From Nissolia schottii (taxonomy: Eukaryota > Streptophyta > Magnoliopsida > Fabales > Fabaceae): a stretch of 64,000 nucleotides of DNA. Positions within the stretch are counted from its first letter, which is position 1. Each line of letters starts with the position of its first letter. Shown piece after piece: positions 1 to 11,559 of the stretch. A program made the translations under genes and the position numbers. The stretch lies in contig QANU01056683.1 in the NCBI GenBank assembly GCA_003254905.1, positions 24,609 to 88,608 of the forward strand. The letters are read 5' to 3'. The notes under the pieces were generated by a model, which was not told the DNA's origin, searched no databases, and saw only the letters and a program-made list of their open reading frames with translations.

Positions 1-1186
1 GCAAGTTCATTTCAAGACATGAAACACTTGTTATGTTCATTTTCTCATAAATCACATAAACATTCAAGAAGACATAGAACCATTAAAAGATGGTCTTAGT
101 TAGTTTACCCATTTGTGAAGATGAAGGTGTGTAGTGTGATGAGTGTTGAGTGAGGGCTTCTCAAGAGTCCTTGAGAATTCCAAGTTTGGTGCTTCCTTGC
201 TTGGAAATGGTGTGGCTTAGTGGTCTAGAGAGAACAAGATTGTGTTCTCCACTAAATTTTTGGTGTAGGAAAATGAAAAGAAAGTGATGAGAAGGGGGGC
301 TGGTTTTGGTTTTGGGGGAGGAGAATAGTGGAAGAATGCTTGATTTTTGGCTTTGAAGACAATGGTGGTTTTAGAGCTTTGCTCGGTATAGTTATATATG
401 TGTTTTTGAGAGAGTTTTGGAAGAGAAAATCTGCCTCTAAAAATGAAGAGGGAGTTCGGTTTTTAGCTGGAGAAATTGGCTCATTTTTGGCTAAAAGTAT
501 TCATGTAATGATGCGCTATCATGTTGCCTTTATGCCTTGACCAATGCATGATCATTGTTTGGCAAAATAGGTAAGAAATCACATGATCGTGGGGGTGGCA
601 TGACTGCAGCCGCAGCATGCTCAGCCTAGGGGGGATTTTTGGGGCAAATTTTTATTAAAATGTGTTAAAGGAAATAGGTGCAATCATGCTATTTTTTGAA
701 TGAGCCAATGCATATACATGGCTTGCAAAAGTAAACCAAGAATGCAATAAGAGGTCTTAGGGCTACGGCTGCAGATTTTTCCCCCTTAGCTGTGCAAGAG
801 AAATATCTCTCCAAAATTGTACGTGTTCGGTCGTGTTTGATCACTAACTGTCCGGTTACGCGCGTGTTCGCGTGTGCGAAAAATTAACGATCGATCTAAA
901 AATCATCTAAACATAATTTAACACCAATCAAACACTAAAAATAAGACTTTGGGAGTTATCTAGGATATTCTAAATTTTCTCCGGTAAAAAATGTATTTTT
1001 TACGGGTACTGCCGGTACGTACTTAAATTTCCGATAACGACCGAAAATTAGTACAAAAATCATTTAAAAATAAAATCACATTCTTCAAACAATTCTAATG
1101 AGAAATTTAATTTTTATCTAAGGCACTCGCATTTTCTAGGTTTATCAAATTTATTTTATGTGTGCTTTCCATTCCCGTTAAATTTA
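1..1186 (-). mobile_element. Large-LTR fragment, inverted relative to the copy at 2862-4060
   Basis: The reverse complement of this segment aligns nearly end to end with 2862-4060. Two examples are the stretch around 3160-3200 with repeated cgcg hexamers and the 'disc' at 3958-4060. By eye the copies differ mostly by point changes and small indels. It lacks the first ~170 bp of the LTR, because homology stops at about 1186 where minus-strand gag sequence begins. The other end runs off the window. Short ORFs inside it are not coding. Confidence 0.75.
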
Positions 1187-1830
1187 TTTCGCGCTGCCTG
1201 TGCAATTGAACTTTCTGAAGTTGGGAGTTTGATAGCCTGCTAGGTAAGGCTTCATGATGATTTGGGAACTAAATGGTGGGCTCAGATCCCACGCCATATT
1301 TCTACCGTCATTCTTGCCCTGCAACATATGCCGTAACTTTTTCCTGGTGAGGGGTGTTGTCATCCTCAATACCAGTTGCCTCTTCTGGCGTTTCTTTTGC
1401 AGCCAGGCTTTTTACTTGAGCTGCTATGGTGTTTTGCTGCTACATCAGCAAATGGAGAAGCCCGACTGGGATTGTGACTTATGTCTCTAGGTGCACGGCG
1501 CGTAAGGGCTGCTCCAGATGTGCCAGCAGGTCTGCAGCGGCGTTTGATGCAGATCTGGTTTTGTCTTCACCTGCGGCACCTTCTCCGTTTGCTTCCCTTT
1601 CTTGGTTTGTGCATTGCTGCCCCGCTGCTGGAGTGACAGTGACGTCTTGTGTGTACGCTGGCCCATGGCTCTGGGTTCTCATTCTCAAGTCTGTGAAGTG
1701 AACGCCTTCAACGTCTTGAAGAGAAAAATCCTCTAAGTTGAAGTTTAGCGTCACATAATTGGTGGTAGTCTTCCTTCCATGTTTCCTCTAAATCTCAAAC
1801 CCAGTGGAGTCGCCGATGATTTAAACCATT
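1187..1830 (-). pseudogene. Ty3/Gypsy gag 5' fragment with primer-binding-like leader (truncated)
   Basis: On the minus strand a GGCGACTCCACTGGG leader (about 1802-1818) is followed by a broken gag reading frame. The best piece lies at 1369-1184. Its PAGYQTPNFRKF-like core, here LAGYQTPNFRKFNCTGSAK, resembles the start of the plant retrotransposon gag domain. The frame is interrupted by stops near 1750, 1479 and 1330. It ends abruptly at the junction with the LTR fragment at 1186, so capsid and everything downstream are missing. The leader sequence is typical of plant Ty3 elements. The family assignment is from memory. Confidence 0.55.
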
Positions 1831-2683
1831 TTTGTAAACAAGTTTAAAGCATAAAGATGAAAATGAGAATGATGAGATTATGGGTTCGTAAGCTTGCTTT
1901 GAAACTTGAGGAAGGAAAAAGAATGGAAGGAAGGGAAAATGGGGTCTATGAGGGTTGGATTGTGAGGGGTGAACAACCTTGTCCCCCAATCCAAGCCCTT
2001 GTGTGGGTGGTTTGAGCTATGGAGCTTGAGAACTAACAGTTTCGAATACGACCTCTGGCGTGGGTGAGGGCATATTTTATGAGTTTCAAGTATGTCTATG
2101 GGGGTGTGTGCATGCTCTCCCCTTTTCTTTCTTGTTCTTTTTAATCTACCTTCCTCCCTCCCTTTTCCCCTTTTCTTTGCCCATTATTTGGATCTCTTTT
2201 TGTCTCGTTTGCTTTCTCAACCTGGTAATGTCATTTTCAGGGGCTACAGGTCAAGGCCCTCTGTTGTCTGGGTCCTTGTGCCTGCAACCCAACCTGCATT
2301 GGCCCCCTTTATCTCTGCCTAATGCACACTTCTTTCACTCAAAACCTGGTACAAACAAAACCCTATTTTTGTCCCTCTCCCTAGGCCCTTAGGAAGGGTC
2401 CTTAAAATGTGCAAGGTTGCTAAAGCTGGCTACTCCTTCAGCAGGTCGCCAGAGGGCGTATCAGGGACGCCCTGAGACCTGTGTGAGGGTCGTTGCTGCT
2501 GTCACTTTCAGCTATTGCCCGAGGGTGTATTTTCTGGTTTGCTTTCCAAGCTTCCATAGCTGGCCCAAAGGCCTTGGAATGGATCCCGTGACATCTTTGG
2601 AATGTGGGGCAATGTCCAAATCCCTCCAATCCATAACCCCTCGTAATTCCCCTTCTTGTCTCATTTTAGACATGCTGAGGGCA
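1831..2683 (-). mobile_element. Probable LTR portion of the minus-strand Ty3 element
   Basis: This lies immediately upstream, on the minus strand, of the gag leader at 1187-1830, where a 5' LTR would be expected. It is pyrimidine-rich on the minus strand around 1880-1930 and carries no credible ORF. The large LTR at 2689-7624 appears to have landed in it, because its target duplication TATTT is split across this element (2684-2688) and the sequence after 7624. The LTR boundaries are not resolved. Confidence 0.35.
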
Positions 2684-4334
2684 TATTTTGTAACATCTCG
2701 TTTTTCCTTAAGAAGAATTTTACCTAATTAATAAATCACGAGCCAGTTATTTTGATTGAAAATTTTCAAAAGTTATTTTCTAAAAATATTAGTCAAAGTG
2801 ATGGCCTCGTAATCCCGAGAAATTTCGCGAGAATCGCGCCGATTCCCGGTCGCCATCAGAATTTAACGGATATGGAAAGCACTCGTAAAATAAATTTGAT
2901 AAACCTAGAAAATGTGAGTGCATTAGATAAAAATTAAATACCTCATTAGAATTCTTTGAAGAATGTGATTTTATTTTTAAGTAATTTTTTGTACTAATTT
3001 TTGGTCGTTACCGAAAATTTAAGTGCGTACTGGCAATACCCGTAAAAATACACTTTTTACCAGGAAAAATTTAGAATATCCTAGATAACTCCCAAATTCT
3101 TATTGTTAGCGTTTGATTGGTGTTAAATTATGTTTAGATAATTTTTAAATTGATCGTTAATTTTTCGCACGCGCGAACACGCGCGTAACCGGACAGTTAA
3201 CGATCAAACATGACTGAACACGTACAATTTTGGAGAGATATTTCTCTCTATCTTGCACGGCTGAAGAGGAAAAATCTGCAGCCCTAGCCCTAAGACCCAT
3301 CATTGCATTTTTGGTTCACTTTTGCAAGCCATGGACATGCATTGGCTTATCCAAAAAAATAGCTAGATTGCACATATTTCCTTTAACACATTCTAATAAA
3401 AAATTTGCCCCCAAAACCCCCCTGGCTGAGGATGCTGTGGCTGCAACCATGCCACTGCTACCATCATGTGATTTCTTACCCATTTTGCCAAACAATGAAC
3501 ATGCATTGGTCAAGGCATAAAGGCAACATGATAGCACATCATTACATGAATACTTTAAGCCAAAAATGAGCCAATTTCTGCAGCTGAAACCGAACTCCCT
3601 CTTCAGTTTTGGAGGCAGATTTTCTCTTCCAAAACTCTCAAAAGCACATACACACTTACACCAAGCAAAGCTCTAGAACCACCATTGTCTCCATAGCCAA
3701 AAATCAAGCATTATTCCATTAATTTCCTCCCCCCAAAACTGAATCAACTCCTCTTATTCTCCTCACTCTCTTCTCATCTTCTTCCACCTAGAAACCTCAC
3801 AAAATCACCAAGAAAATCTGTCCATCATCATCATCATCATTCTTCAAGAAGCACTTTGAAGGAAACTGGTGGCATCAAGCTTGGAGCATCAAAGCTTCAA
3901 GGAGGCCACTCAACACTCTTCACATTACTCACATTTTCCTATCCAAAAGTGGATAAACTAACTAAGACCATCCCTTGATGGTTCTATGTCTTCTTGTATG
4001 TTTATGTGATTTATGAGAAAATGCACATAACAAGTGTTCCATGTCTTGGAATGAACTTGCATGTATTGTTAATGATTTGATTAGGATAAATATATTTTTG
4101 GTTGTTAAAAATCTATGGGTAATCTCTAGTTTGATCACTACTTGGTAATCTATGGGTGATGCATGTGTGTGTTTTTGTTGCATGCAAGCATTTTAGTGAT
4201 TTTGGTGAACATATAACATATTATGCAATATTTGTTGATGGGTGATGCTTGCATGTGATAAGTAGTGTTTAAATGTTGAAATAATGTTATGAGGTTGCTG
4301 AGAATGTCATTATGGAGGTCCAAGGCTGGTACAT

Positions 4335-5065
4335 GGGTTTGATTTTGAAAAAAAGTGACATAAAGGAAAAACGATGTTTTGGGCACATAAGGGCAAAATT
4401 GTCATTTCTGTAATTTTGGACATTTAAACTAAACATCTGAGTTTATTATCATGAAAAATGGGTTCAAAGATATCAAAAACCTTGGGGTCAAGACTTGAGT
4501 CCATTGGATTGTGGTTAACTAGAAGTTTGAAGGAAATTGGTTTTTTGGGCAAAAATGACATTTTGATTATAAAAGGGCAAATCTATAATTTTGGGTACAA
4601 GGGTTGAAAATCTGGGTTTATTATCATGAAAAATGGGTTCAGAGCTTTCAAAAACCTTGGGGTCAAGTCTTGAGTCCATCGGGTTATGGCGAAATAAAAT
4701 TTCAAAGAAAAATCGGTTTTTCGGACAAAAACGACGTTTTGAGCATATGAGGGCAGAATTGTAATTTTGGGTAAGGGTACTGAAAATCTGGGTTTGATTT
4801 TGTGAAAAATGGGTTCAGAACTATGGAAAACTTTAGGATCAAGCCTTGAGTCCATTGGTCGATGGTTGATTAAAAATTCTAACGAAAAACAGATTTTTCG
4901 GATAAAAGATGACATTTTGGGGAAAAGAGGGTGAATCTGTAATTGCTGAACCTTGGGCATAAAATCTGGACTTATATGTGTGGAAATTGATATTAGAGCT
5001 ATCAAAAACAGTAGGATGAGGTCTAGGACTCATCGAGTATTCGATAGCCAAAATTCCAAAGGAAA
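4335..5065 (+). repeat. Tandem array, period about 175-178 bp, four copies plus a partial
   Basis: Units begin with TCTGAGTTTA or TCTGGGTTTA at 4436, 4611, 4787 and 4965, and a partial unit starts near 4335. Shared blocks are 'aaaatgggttca', 'ggggtcaag.cttgagtccat' and 'gggcaaaa..gacattttg'. Copies diverge progressively and the last one is cut short. The array sits inside the large LTR, and the minus-strand ORFs across it are by-products of the repeat. Confidence 0.85.
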
Positions 5066-5548
5066 AAAGAGGTTATGGGTATCCTGACAAGTGTTGTCGT
5101 ACCTTAACGAACGTATGATGTAAACAGTCACATATTGTGTATCTTGATAATGTTTATTATGCCCATATGAATATTATTATGCATCATAAGGTTACGGTCA
5201 TCATCAGGAACTTAGGACAGCCTTAGAAAATTAGAAGTTATCACCTAAACCTAACAAAGACCATAATTGAACCTTAGGGAAAACGGGGTATCTCAAGAAA
5301 GCTCTAGCCATGAGGGCTCGGAGGACCTTTAAGATAAGAACATAGTTGTATGATAGGGCACCCCTCTCTTGGCACGTCCAAAGGACAAGCCCCTCACAGT
5401 CCCGACAGGAGGATTGGTTCATGACGAATACAGGCCTACGCCTGCGCGTATGATTACTGTCATAGACAAAGAAAAGACAAAGACATTTCAAGAAAGTCCT
5501 AATTCATGAATAAAGACAAAGAAAAGAAAGAGAAAGATAAAAAACAAG

Positions 5549-5643
5549 ATGTCCTCGAAGGTGCGGACAAAGATAAAAAAGTAAAATGTCCCCGAAGGTG
5601 CGGACAAATATGAAAAGTAAGATGTCTCCGAAGGTGCGGACAA
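5549..5643 (+). repeat. Short tandem repeat, 36-37 bp, three copies
   Basis: The core ccgaaggtgcggacaa, preceded by atgtc, recurs at 5549, 5586 and 5622 (spacing 37 and 36 bp) with AT-rich linkers. It lies in the large LTR upstream of its ORF. Confidence 0.85.
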
Positions 5644-6442
5644 GCGAGTCCACTCCCGGCCGTGTCGCCAGGGCACTCCCCTCACCATCGTACAAGTCAA
5701 TGGTTATACCGATCCGCCAGATTCATATGCATTCGTACATCGGTAGTTCGCTTCCACTCGGGTATAAGCTCTGCCCATAGTAATGAGGATCCGAAAAGAA
5801 GTAGGTTGTATTCTGACGGGGTGACAGTCCCTAGGATTACGAGGGGGAACGTGGACATTTAAAGAAACAAGAAGGACGCCGCCTTAGGCGCGTAAGAGAA
5901 TCCCCATTACCCCTCATGCATATTATGTGATAAATGTCAGAACTGTGAGATGTGTATATACGACGAGAAGTCATTGACAATCGCCCTAAGGATAATAAGT
6001 TCCTAATTTTTTCCGACGCATAATAATAACAGGCACGATAACTTATGTATGCTGATTATGATAAAGATTATAGTGTGTCCCCTGACATCTAGTAACGTAG
6101 ATAAAGCTATTCAGGATTAGCAAACATAAAAATGAACTAGGAATTGTAGAACTGCATGACACTTAGAGAAAACTTGAGCGGCCGGAATCATATACTAGAT
6201 AATTGAAAAAGTGTTTTCCCATAAGTTTCCCACTGAGAACGCAACGTTCTCATCCCACTCGTCTATGGTTCTAGGTGACATAGATGGACTTGCTGTTGGG
6301 GGAGTCGACGATCTTGGCAGGCATGACGAGCTAGTTTGACCCCCACACCGAGGTCATCACGGAGATACGAGTCGACATTCCAGCCTACGCACTGATTGAC
6401 CAGCTTCTCAACTTCGGACCACCTCCTAACCCACCACCGGAG

Positions 6443-7134
6443 TTGCCTCCTGTTCCACCTCATGAGCCACATGTGGAGCCACTTCCAGTCCCAGGGATGT
6501 CCCTCGATGATCCAATCATGATCGAGGATGATGATTACGTGGTTGACGAGCCTCTTCCTTATCAGAAGGACGTGGAGATAGACCCTTGCTCCTTACGCCC
6601 CTCTCCTAACTTCGCAGGCCTTCGCGCGGTACCAGGAAGAGAGTCTCGGTGATGCACTGTCTGGTTGCCAGGAGGAGTCACGATAACGAGGCGGAACCAT
6701 CCAGGGTCCATCATGATCTCCCTACGATCCCGGAGAGCTCATCCAAGGACGATAAGGGCGATGACTCGCCCGTCCAGTACACACCGGCAGGGATGTCCCT
6801 CGATCATCCCATCATGATCGAGGATGATGATCACGTGGTGTACGAGCCTCCTCCTTATCAAAAGGACGTGGAGATAGACCCTTGCTCCTTACGCCCTTTT
6901 CCTTGCTTCGCAGGCCTTCGCCGCGGTGCCAAGAAGAGAGTCTCGGTGATGCACCGTCTACTTACCAGGAGGAGTCACGATGATGAGGCGGGACCATCCG
7001 GGGTCCATCATGACCTCCCTACGATCCCGGCAGGGATGTTTGACGACGAGCCAAAGGAGGACCCGATGGCGATTGACGAGGAAGAGAAGGAGGACGAGTA
7101 CGAGGAGGACCCGGAGGAGGACACAGAGGATTAG
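6443..7134 (+). pseudogene. ORF inside the large LTR: acidic protein with a duplicated ~98-aa unit
   Basis: I do not recognise this protein. The reading frame has two tandem units, starting at 6494 and 6790 (296-bp period). Each has the motif MSLDxPIMIEDDD, then YQKDVEIDPCSLRP, then a basic stretch. It ends in a very acidic tail (about residues DDEPKEDPMAIDEEE onward) and stops at 7134. In unit 1 a C is missing near 6625 relative to unit 2 (cttcgcgcgg against cttcgccgcgg). That shifts the frame and gives the TGA at 6650. The minus-strand copy at 54650-55175 keeps the same protein pattern, including DPMA and an acidic tail, although its DNA has diverged, which suggests it was once translated. 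The function is unknown. Confidence 0.55.
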
Positions 7135-7629
7135 TGAGGCGTTGGCAGTCGTGTTCATATTCGTTTATCCGTGATTCTTTTGTACGGACTCAAAGGGTAG
7201 TACCCATCAGTCCTTAGGACCTATGTAGTACTATGACTTTGTATTGATGACCATGATATTAGTAGTAATGACTAAAAGGTATGATCTATTACTTATTTGG
7301 ATGTAATGGTGATAAGTATTGTGGGATGCATAATTAAGTCTATTGATGGATCCCGTTATCAATTGTTTGCATATTTGGTTGACTATTATCCGCCTGTCAA
7401 TCACTAAGTTGTATGCTCTATCGTTTCTATTATATGATTGTTTCATGTGTGGCTCTAATTTATTATCAAAATAAGATTGAAGGAAAAGTTTTAAATTGAT
7501 CCATATTTTTATAAAGCCTTATTTTTAAAATGTAATGAGACTAAGTAATCTCAACCAAGCAGATAACAACCTGGTTATACACGGTTTACGACTTATGCGT
7601 AAGCTAGCTAGCTAGGGTGTTTCATATTT

Positions 7630-8400
7630 CATGACACCACCCTATGCCAAGCCCTTGATATCTATCCTAGAGACAAGTGCTTGTGTTTAATCTTTCTAAT
7701 GTTATTCTTGATACATGTGTTACAAAAGGGTCTATATCAAAGATATAAATATATAATATCATATATGATATGATGTACAATATGAAAGGAAAAAGGGAAG
7801 ATGTTTATAATTATAATTAGTTTAACATGATAAATTTCAGAAAACATAAAATAAAAATGAAAAAGGTACATTGTTAGGTGAGAAAATGGCAAGTAAATAA
7901 TGAGTAAAAGTCTAAAACCTGCATAATCAAAAAGAAAATTGGAGAAAATAAAAAACCAATACTTATCATGTGAAAGTAGCGGATAGCGGTGTTTAAGTTA
8001 GGAGCATACATCCATAATTAATCAATTCTTATTTAAATTATTATAGACAGTATTTAGTACGTATTTATGTTAGTACCATTCCCTTCCATCCCGATATGTG
8101 ATGCTGTTTGCAGGAGTAACACCAATGACAAATCCTGTTGTATAAAACTTCATCAGCCACCATTATTTCATCTACTAGAACAAATTTTGATATTAAATAA
8201 GTACATTTGACACAAAAATAGCATAGAAGAATAAGTGGAATCTTTGAAATGAATTTCAATTAAGTGTTAGGTGGAAGCATTGCTACAACGATTCATGGTA
8301 AGTTTCATTATGGGAAAACCTTTCTTTTGTTTTTTTCCCCAATGGCAATCGCTTATCTTGGCCCTGTCTGAAAAACATTAAAGAAAAAAATCTTTCATTT
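7630..8400. other. AT-rich intergenic DNA, no gene seen
   Basis: The first part is probably the continuation of the element split by the large LTR, because the target duplication ends at 7629. I see no ORF with recognisable content. The minus ORF at 8259-8065 has no family signature. Confidence 0.5.
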
Positions 8401-8402
8401 CT

Positions 8403-8790
8403 CTAATCATACTCAAAGTCAAAGGAGATCAACTCAAGGTATCTTATTGGAAATTAAACTTGGCAACTTGTCAAGTGAAAGTCAAGTCAACAATTTGACT
8501 ACGGTCAAATTTGTGGAGTTAAACAATTTGAACACTTGCATATATTAACTCTATGTTGAAGGAAAAGTTTTAATTGGAATTTGCAACCTCTTAACTTGCA
8601 AATCAAGTGGCACATGAGGCGGTGCAATATTTTGGCCTCATTTAATCTTTTGATGCCTATATAAAGGCTTGTGCATGAGCTTTAGAATTTAAGCCAAAGA
8701 ACTTTCAGAATAAGTTTTGAGCTTCATCATATCATCTAGACATTCAATATTTTGTACAACTTGTGTGTATTAACTTTCAATAAAGCCAAA
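8403..8790 (+). mobile_element. Partial LTR related to the solo LTR at 33394-34131
   Basis: Shared blocks in the same order are gtgaaagtcaag.caacaatttgac, the TATA-like tgcctatataaaggc, tta(g)aa.tta agccaa, and a tail ending cattttgtacaac (here 8741-8760). Both LTR termini are missing here, so it is a decayed fragment. The TATA-like site is at about 8655-8668. Confidence 0.6.
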
Positions 8791-8799
8791 AAAATATTT

Positions 8800-9956
8800 G
8801 AGTGTATTAATGTTCTTTCAATAAAAAATATTTTGTGAGATTAATTTTTTCAATTTCAAATTGCCAACATATCTGGAATGGAAATGAAAACACGTTAAAT
8901 AGAAAAATAGCAAAATTCGGAAGAGGAAGCAGGTAAAAAGCATTATTAAAATACAAAAATGTTACATGTACACCCAATTTCATACACCCATACATACACC
9001 ATTAATAATGCACAAACTTTATTCTCACGAGTGCACAAACATTACAAACTTGTAAATGGTACTCTCAACTATACTTAATTAAGTGCACAAACATTACATG
9101 AGTTAAAACACAAACTTTATGTATATAAATATGAGGTGTATGTATGATGTATGATTTTTGGTGTACGTGTAGCAGAACTCATCAAAATATAATAGAGTGG
9201 GGGAGGAAGAACCGGAATAGTGGAAGAACCCTCCTCAGCCCCATTGCCATCTACGCATACACCACCTCCCCTTGAGCATTCGCCCAAAGCCCCCTCCTCG
9301 GCAGAGGTAGATATCCTCCCTCGCGACAGTTGCTCAGCACCACCAACATGCTCGAGATGAAGATCGAGAAGCCCAAGCGGGCAAGCCCATTATCAGGAAG
9401 AAACAAGAGCAGAAACATTGGTGGGAAGGGGGAGAATATATGAGAAGGCCAATTGAAGAGAAAGAATGAGGAGTCAGACTATTGGTGAAGTTTTAAATTA
9501 GAGTTCAAGAATTTGATGGAGATTCACTGGAAGCATGGTCCATTGGGAAGTGAGGAGTGGTGGGAAGCGTGGAATATTGAAGATAGTGGTCAGTGGGAAA
9601 TTCAATTCACCATTGGAAAAATAAATCATTCATCACTCAATAATAAATATCTACAAGGAAGGTAGAAACAGCGAATGCACGGTGATTTCACGTAAATTTA
9701 AGATCCTATGCCACATGACCGCCCAACGGAAGATTCCTATTCAACGGTCCCACTATCCCCCGAATTTTACTGTCGGGACCACCAGATCAATGGGCTGATC
9801 AAGATATAAACACCTCTCAGTGTGACATAGTTCCAAAACTTTAGTGAATCTTGGACAAAATTTACTTATAACCCTAAGTGTATCTCTCTCCGTGTAAGAG
9901 AAGGGTATGTAGATTAACTAAATTAATATCCTTTGTCCTAATGCCCTAATCCACTC
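8800..9956. other. Intergenic DNA, nothing recognised
   Basis: There is no supported gene. 9230-9480 is less AT-rich but has no long ORF. The remainder is low-complexity AT-rich sequence. Confidence 0.5.
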
Positions 9957-9959
9957 TTA

Positions 9960-11169
9960 GGGCGCATTTGGTGCGCCGTATAAGGCCAGATTGGATAAGC
10001 CCTATAGTATTAGGCATGATTGTATAAGGCCTGATAAAATTTTAGTATTACACAGTGTTTGGTGTGTCAGTATATAAGATGGTCTATCAATAAAATAATA
10101 CTATCTAATGTTTGGCGATATATTATATAGGATTAAAATTATATTTTTTTTTTTTACAAAAATATCATTTACTTAAAAATTAATATATTTATCTAAATAT
10201 CTTGTATCAAATTAATTTAAAAAATGTTAATAAAAAAATTCAACAAATATGTAATTTTTCTTTTTAATTGATTTTTTTTCCTAGTTGCATTCCTAAAGTG
10301 CTTATATAACAAATGATATACTACTTATAATGTTATGAAAAGTCTAACGAAATAACATCATGGACAAAACATCCACAAGCACAAAAAAATAAGTTATGAA
10401 GTATCTCAACAACTACTATACAAAATTGGAGTACAAGATGTAAACTGGAGTACATTTATTTATTTAATGGATTTATCTATTGTATGCTACAGCCAGTGCT
10501 CGAATACACACCCTAAACCCTAACGAGGGAAGAGAAAAGAAAAGGACAAATACAAATTAGAAACTAAAACCACAACATCAGATTGAAAATTAAATTAAAA
10601 CACATTTGAAAATTGATAAAAATGTGAAAAAATAGAGCGCTTCCTCAAACAACAATCAGAGATCGAATATGTGAATTGCAAAGTACCTAAAAATTGCATG
10701 TGAGAATCATGAACAATTAATAATTAAAAAAATTAAGAAAAAGGCGCAAATCGAATGCGCTGCATCCCACCATCTTGCATCATCTTTCCTACCCTAGCCA
10801 GAAAACATGAACCAAAAATGCCTAAATCGCTTAACAAACAAAACCAGTAAACAGAGGAAGAAGCACAAATAGAAGAAGCACAAATAGAAGAAGAAAAACC
10901 TGTGGCAATGGAAACGAAGGTAGAAGCACGAACACACACAGAAGCGCGAAGATATAAAAGGGAGAATGAAAGGGAACATATTGGCTTATACATCAAACCT
11001 TTATCAGGCCTAATCAAGCCTCCCTAGGCTTATCCATCAAAATGATGTATAAGGGGTCATTAATGTATAAGCTTATACATTACAGTTTGTGCGTCAAACA
11101 CCGAATAAGACCATAATGTGTTGGACTAGCTTATCCAATCCAACCTTATATGGCGCACCAAACGCACCC
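9960..11169. mobile_element. Non-autonomous PIF/Harbinger-like TIR element
   Basis: Terminal inverted repeats of at least 41 bp start GGGCGCATTTGGTGCGCC at 9960 and end GGCGCACCAAACGCACCC at 11169. They are flanked by the 3-bp duplication TTA (9957-9959 and 11170-11172). A TTA/TAA target and G/C-rich TIRs of this type are known for PIF/Harbinger (Tourist-like) elements. The two TIRs differ at six of 41 positions and all six are transitions. No transposase is visible inside the 1.2-kb body, so it is a deletion derivative or MITE-like. Confidence 0.85.
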
Positions 11170-11172
11170 TTA

Positions 11173-11559
11173 GTATATTGCGTCTCTCGTTTTGAGATTC
11201 AAAAACTGAAACTGGGCACAGAAAAATAGAGCGAGGCTGCTTGTATCCATATATCTGACATGTACCCTTAATAAAGTACTAAAATGGATTTGATACCCAT
11301 TACCAAATAAATCCAACTTAATACAAAGGTTACACGACTCTTTAATATTTCCTAAATTTGATATGAAATCTGGGTACTACAAATTTCGGTCCCGGAAGAA
11401 GATAAATATAAAACTGCGTTTGCAGTTTCTAGGCCCAATCCTCAAATACAACTCTCCATAAAAGGGGAAAAAAAAACCATTTTACAGCACCTTATTAATC
11501 ATTGTGACCAAACATAATATTTCACTTTCTTGATCATAGATAGAATAGAAAATGAATAG
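11173..11559. other. Intergenic DNA, nothing recognised
   Basis: AT-rich sequence between the Harbinger-like element and the pararetrovirus-like relic. No gene or repeat boundary is seen. Confidence 0.4.

Larger units (their letters stand above)
2689..7624 (+). mobile_element. Intact 4.9-kb solo-LTR-like element with internal ORF
   Basis: The element begins TGTAACATCTCG at 2689 and ends GCTAGGGTGTTTCA at 7624. TGTAACA at the start is almost the reverse complement of TGTTTCA at the end, as expected for LTR termini. A perfect 5-bp duplication, TATTT, flanks it at 2684-2688 and 7625-7629. No PBS, PPT or pol is visible inside, so it reads as one very long LTR, about 4936 bp. It holds a 175-bp tandem array (4335-5065), a 36-bp array (5549-5643) and a plus-strand acidic ORF (6443-7134). 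Relatives in the window are 1-1186, 24600-25150, 54181-56772, 62030-63741 and 63742-64000. It could instead be a small non-autonomous retroelement whose own LTRs are not recognisable. Confidence 0.75.

Noticed and set aside
4583-5051. Minus ORFs of 140 and 70 aa
   Set aside because: They repeat because they cross the 175-bp tandem array.
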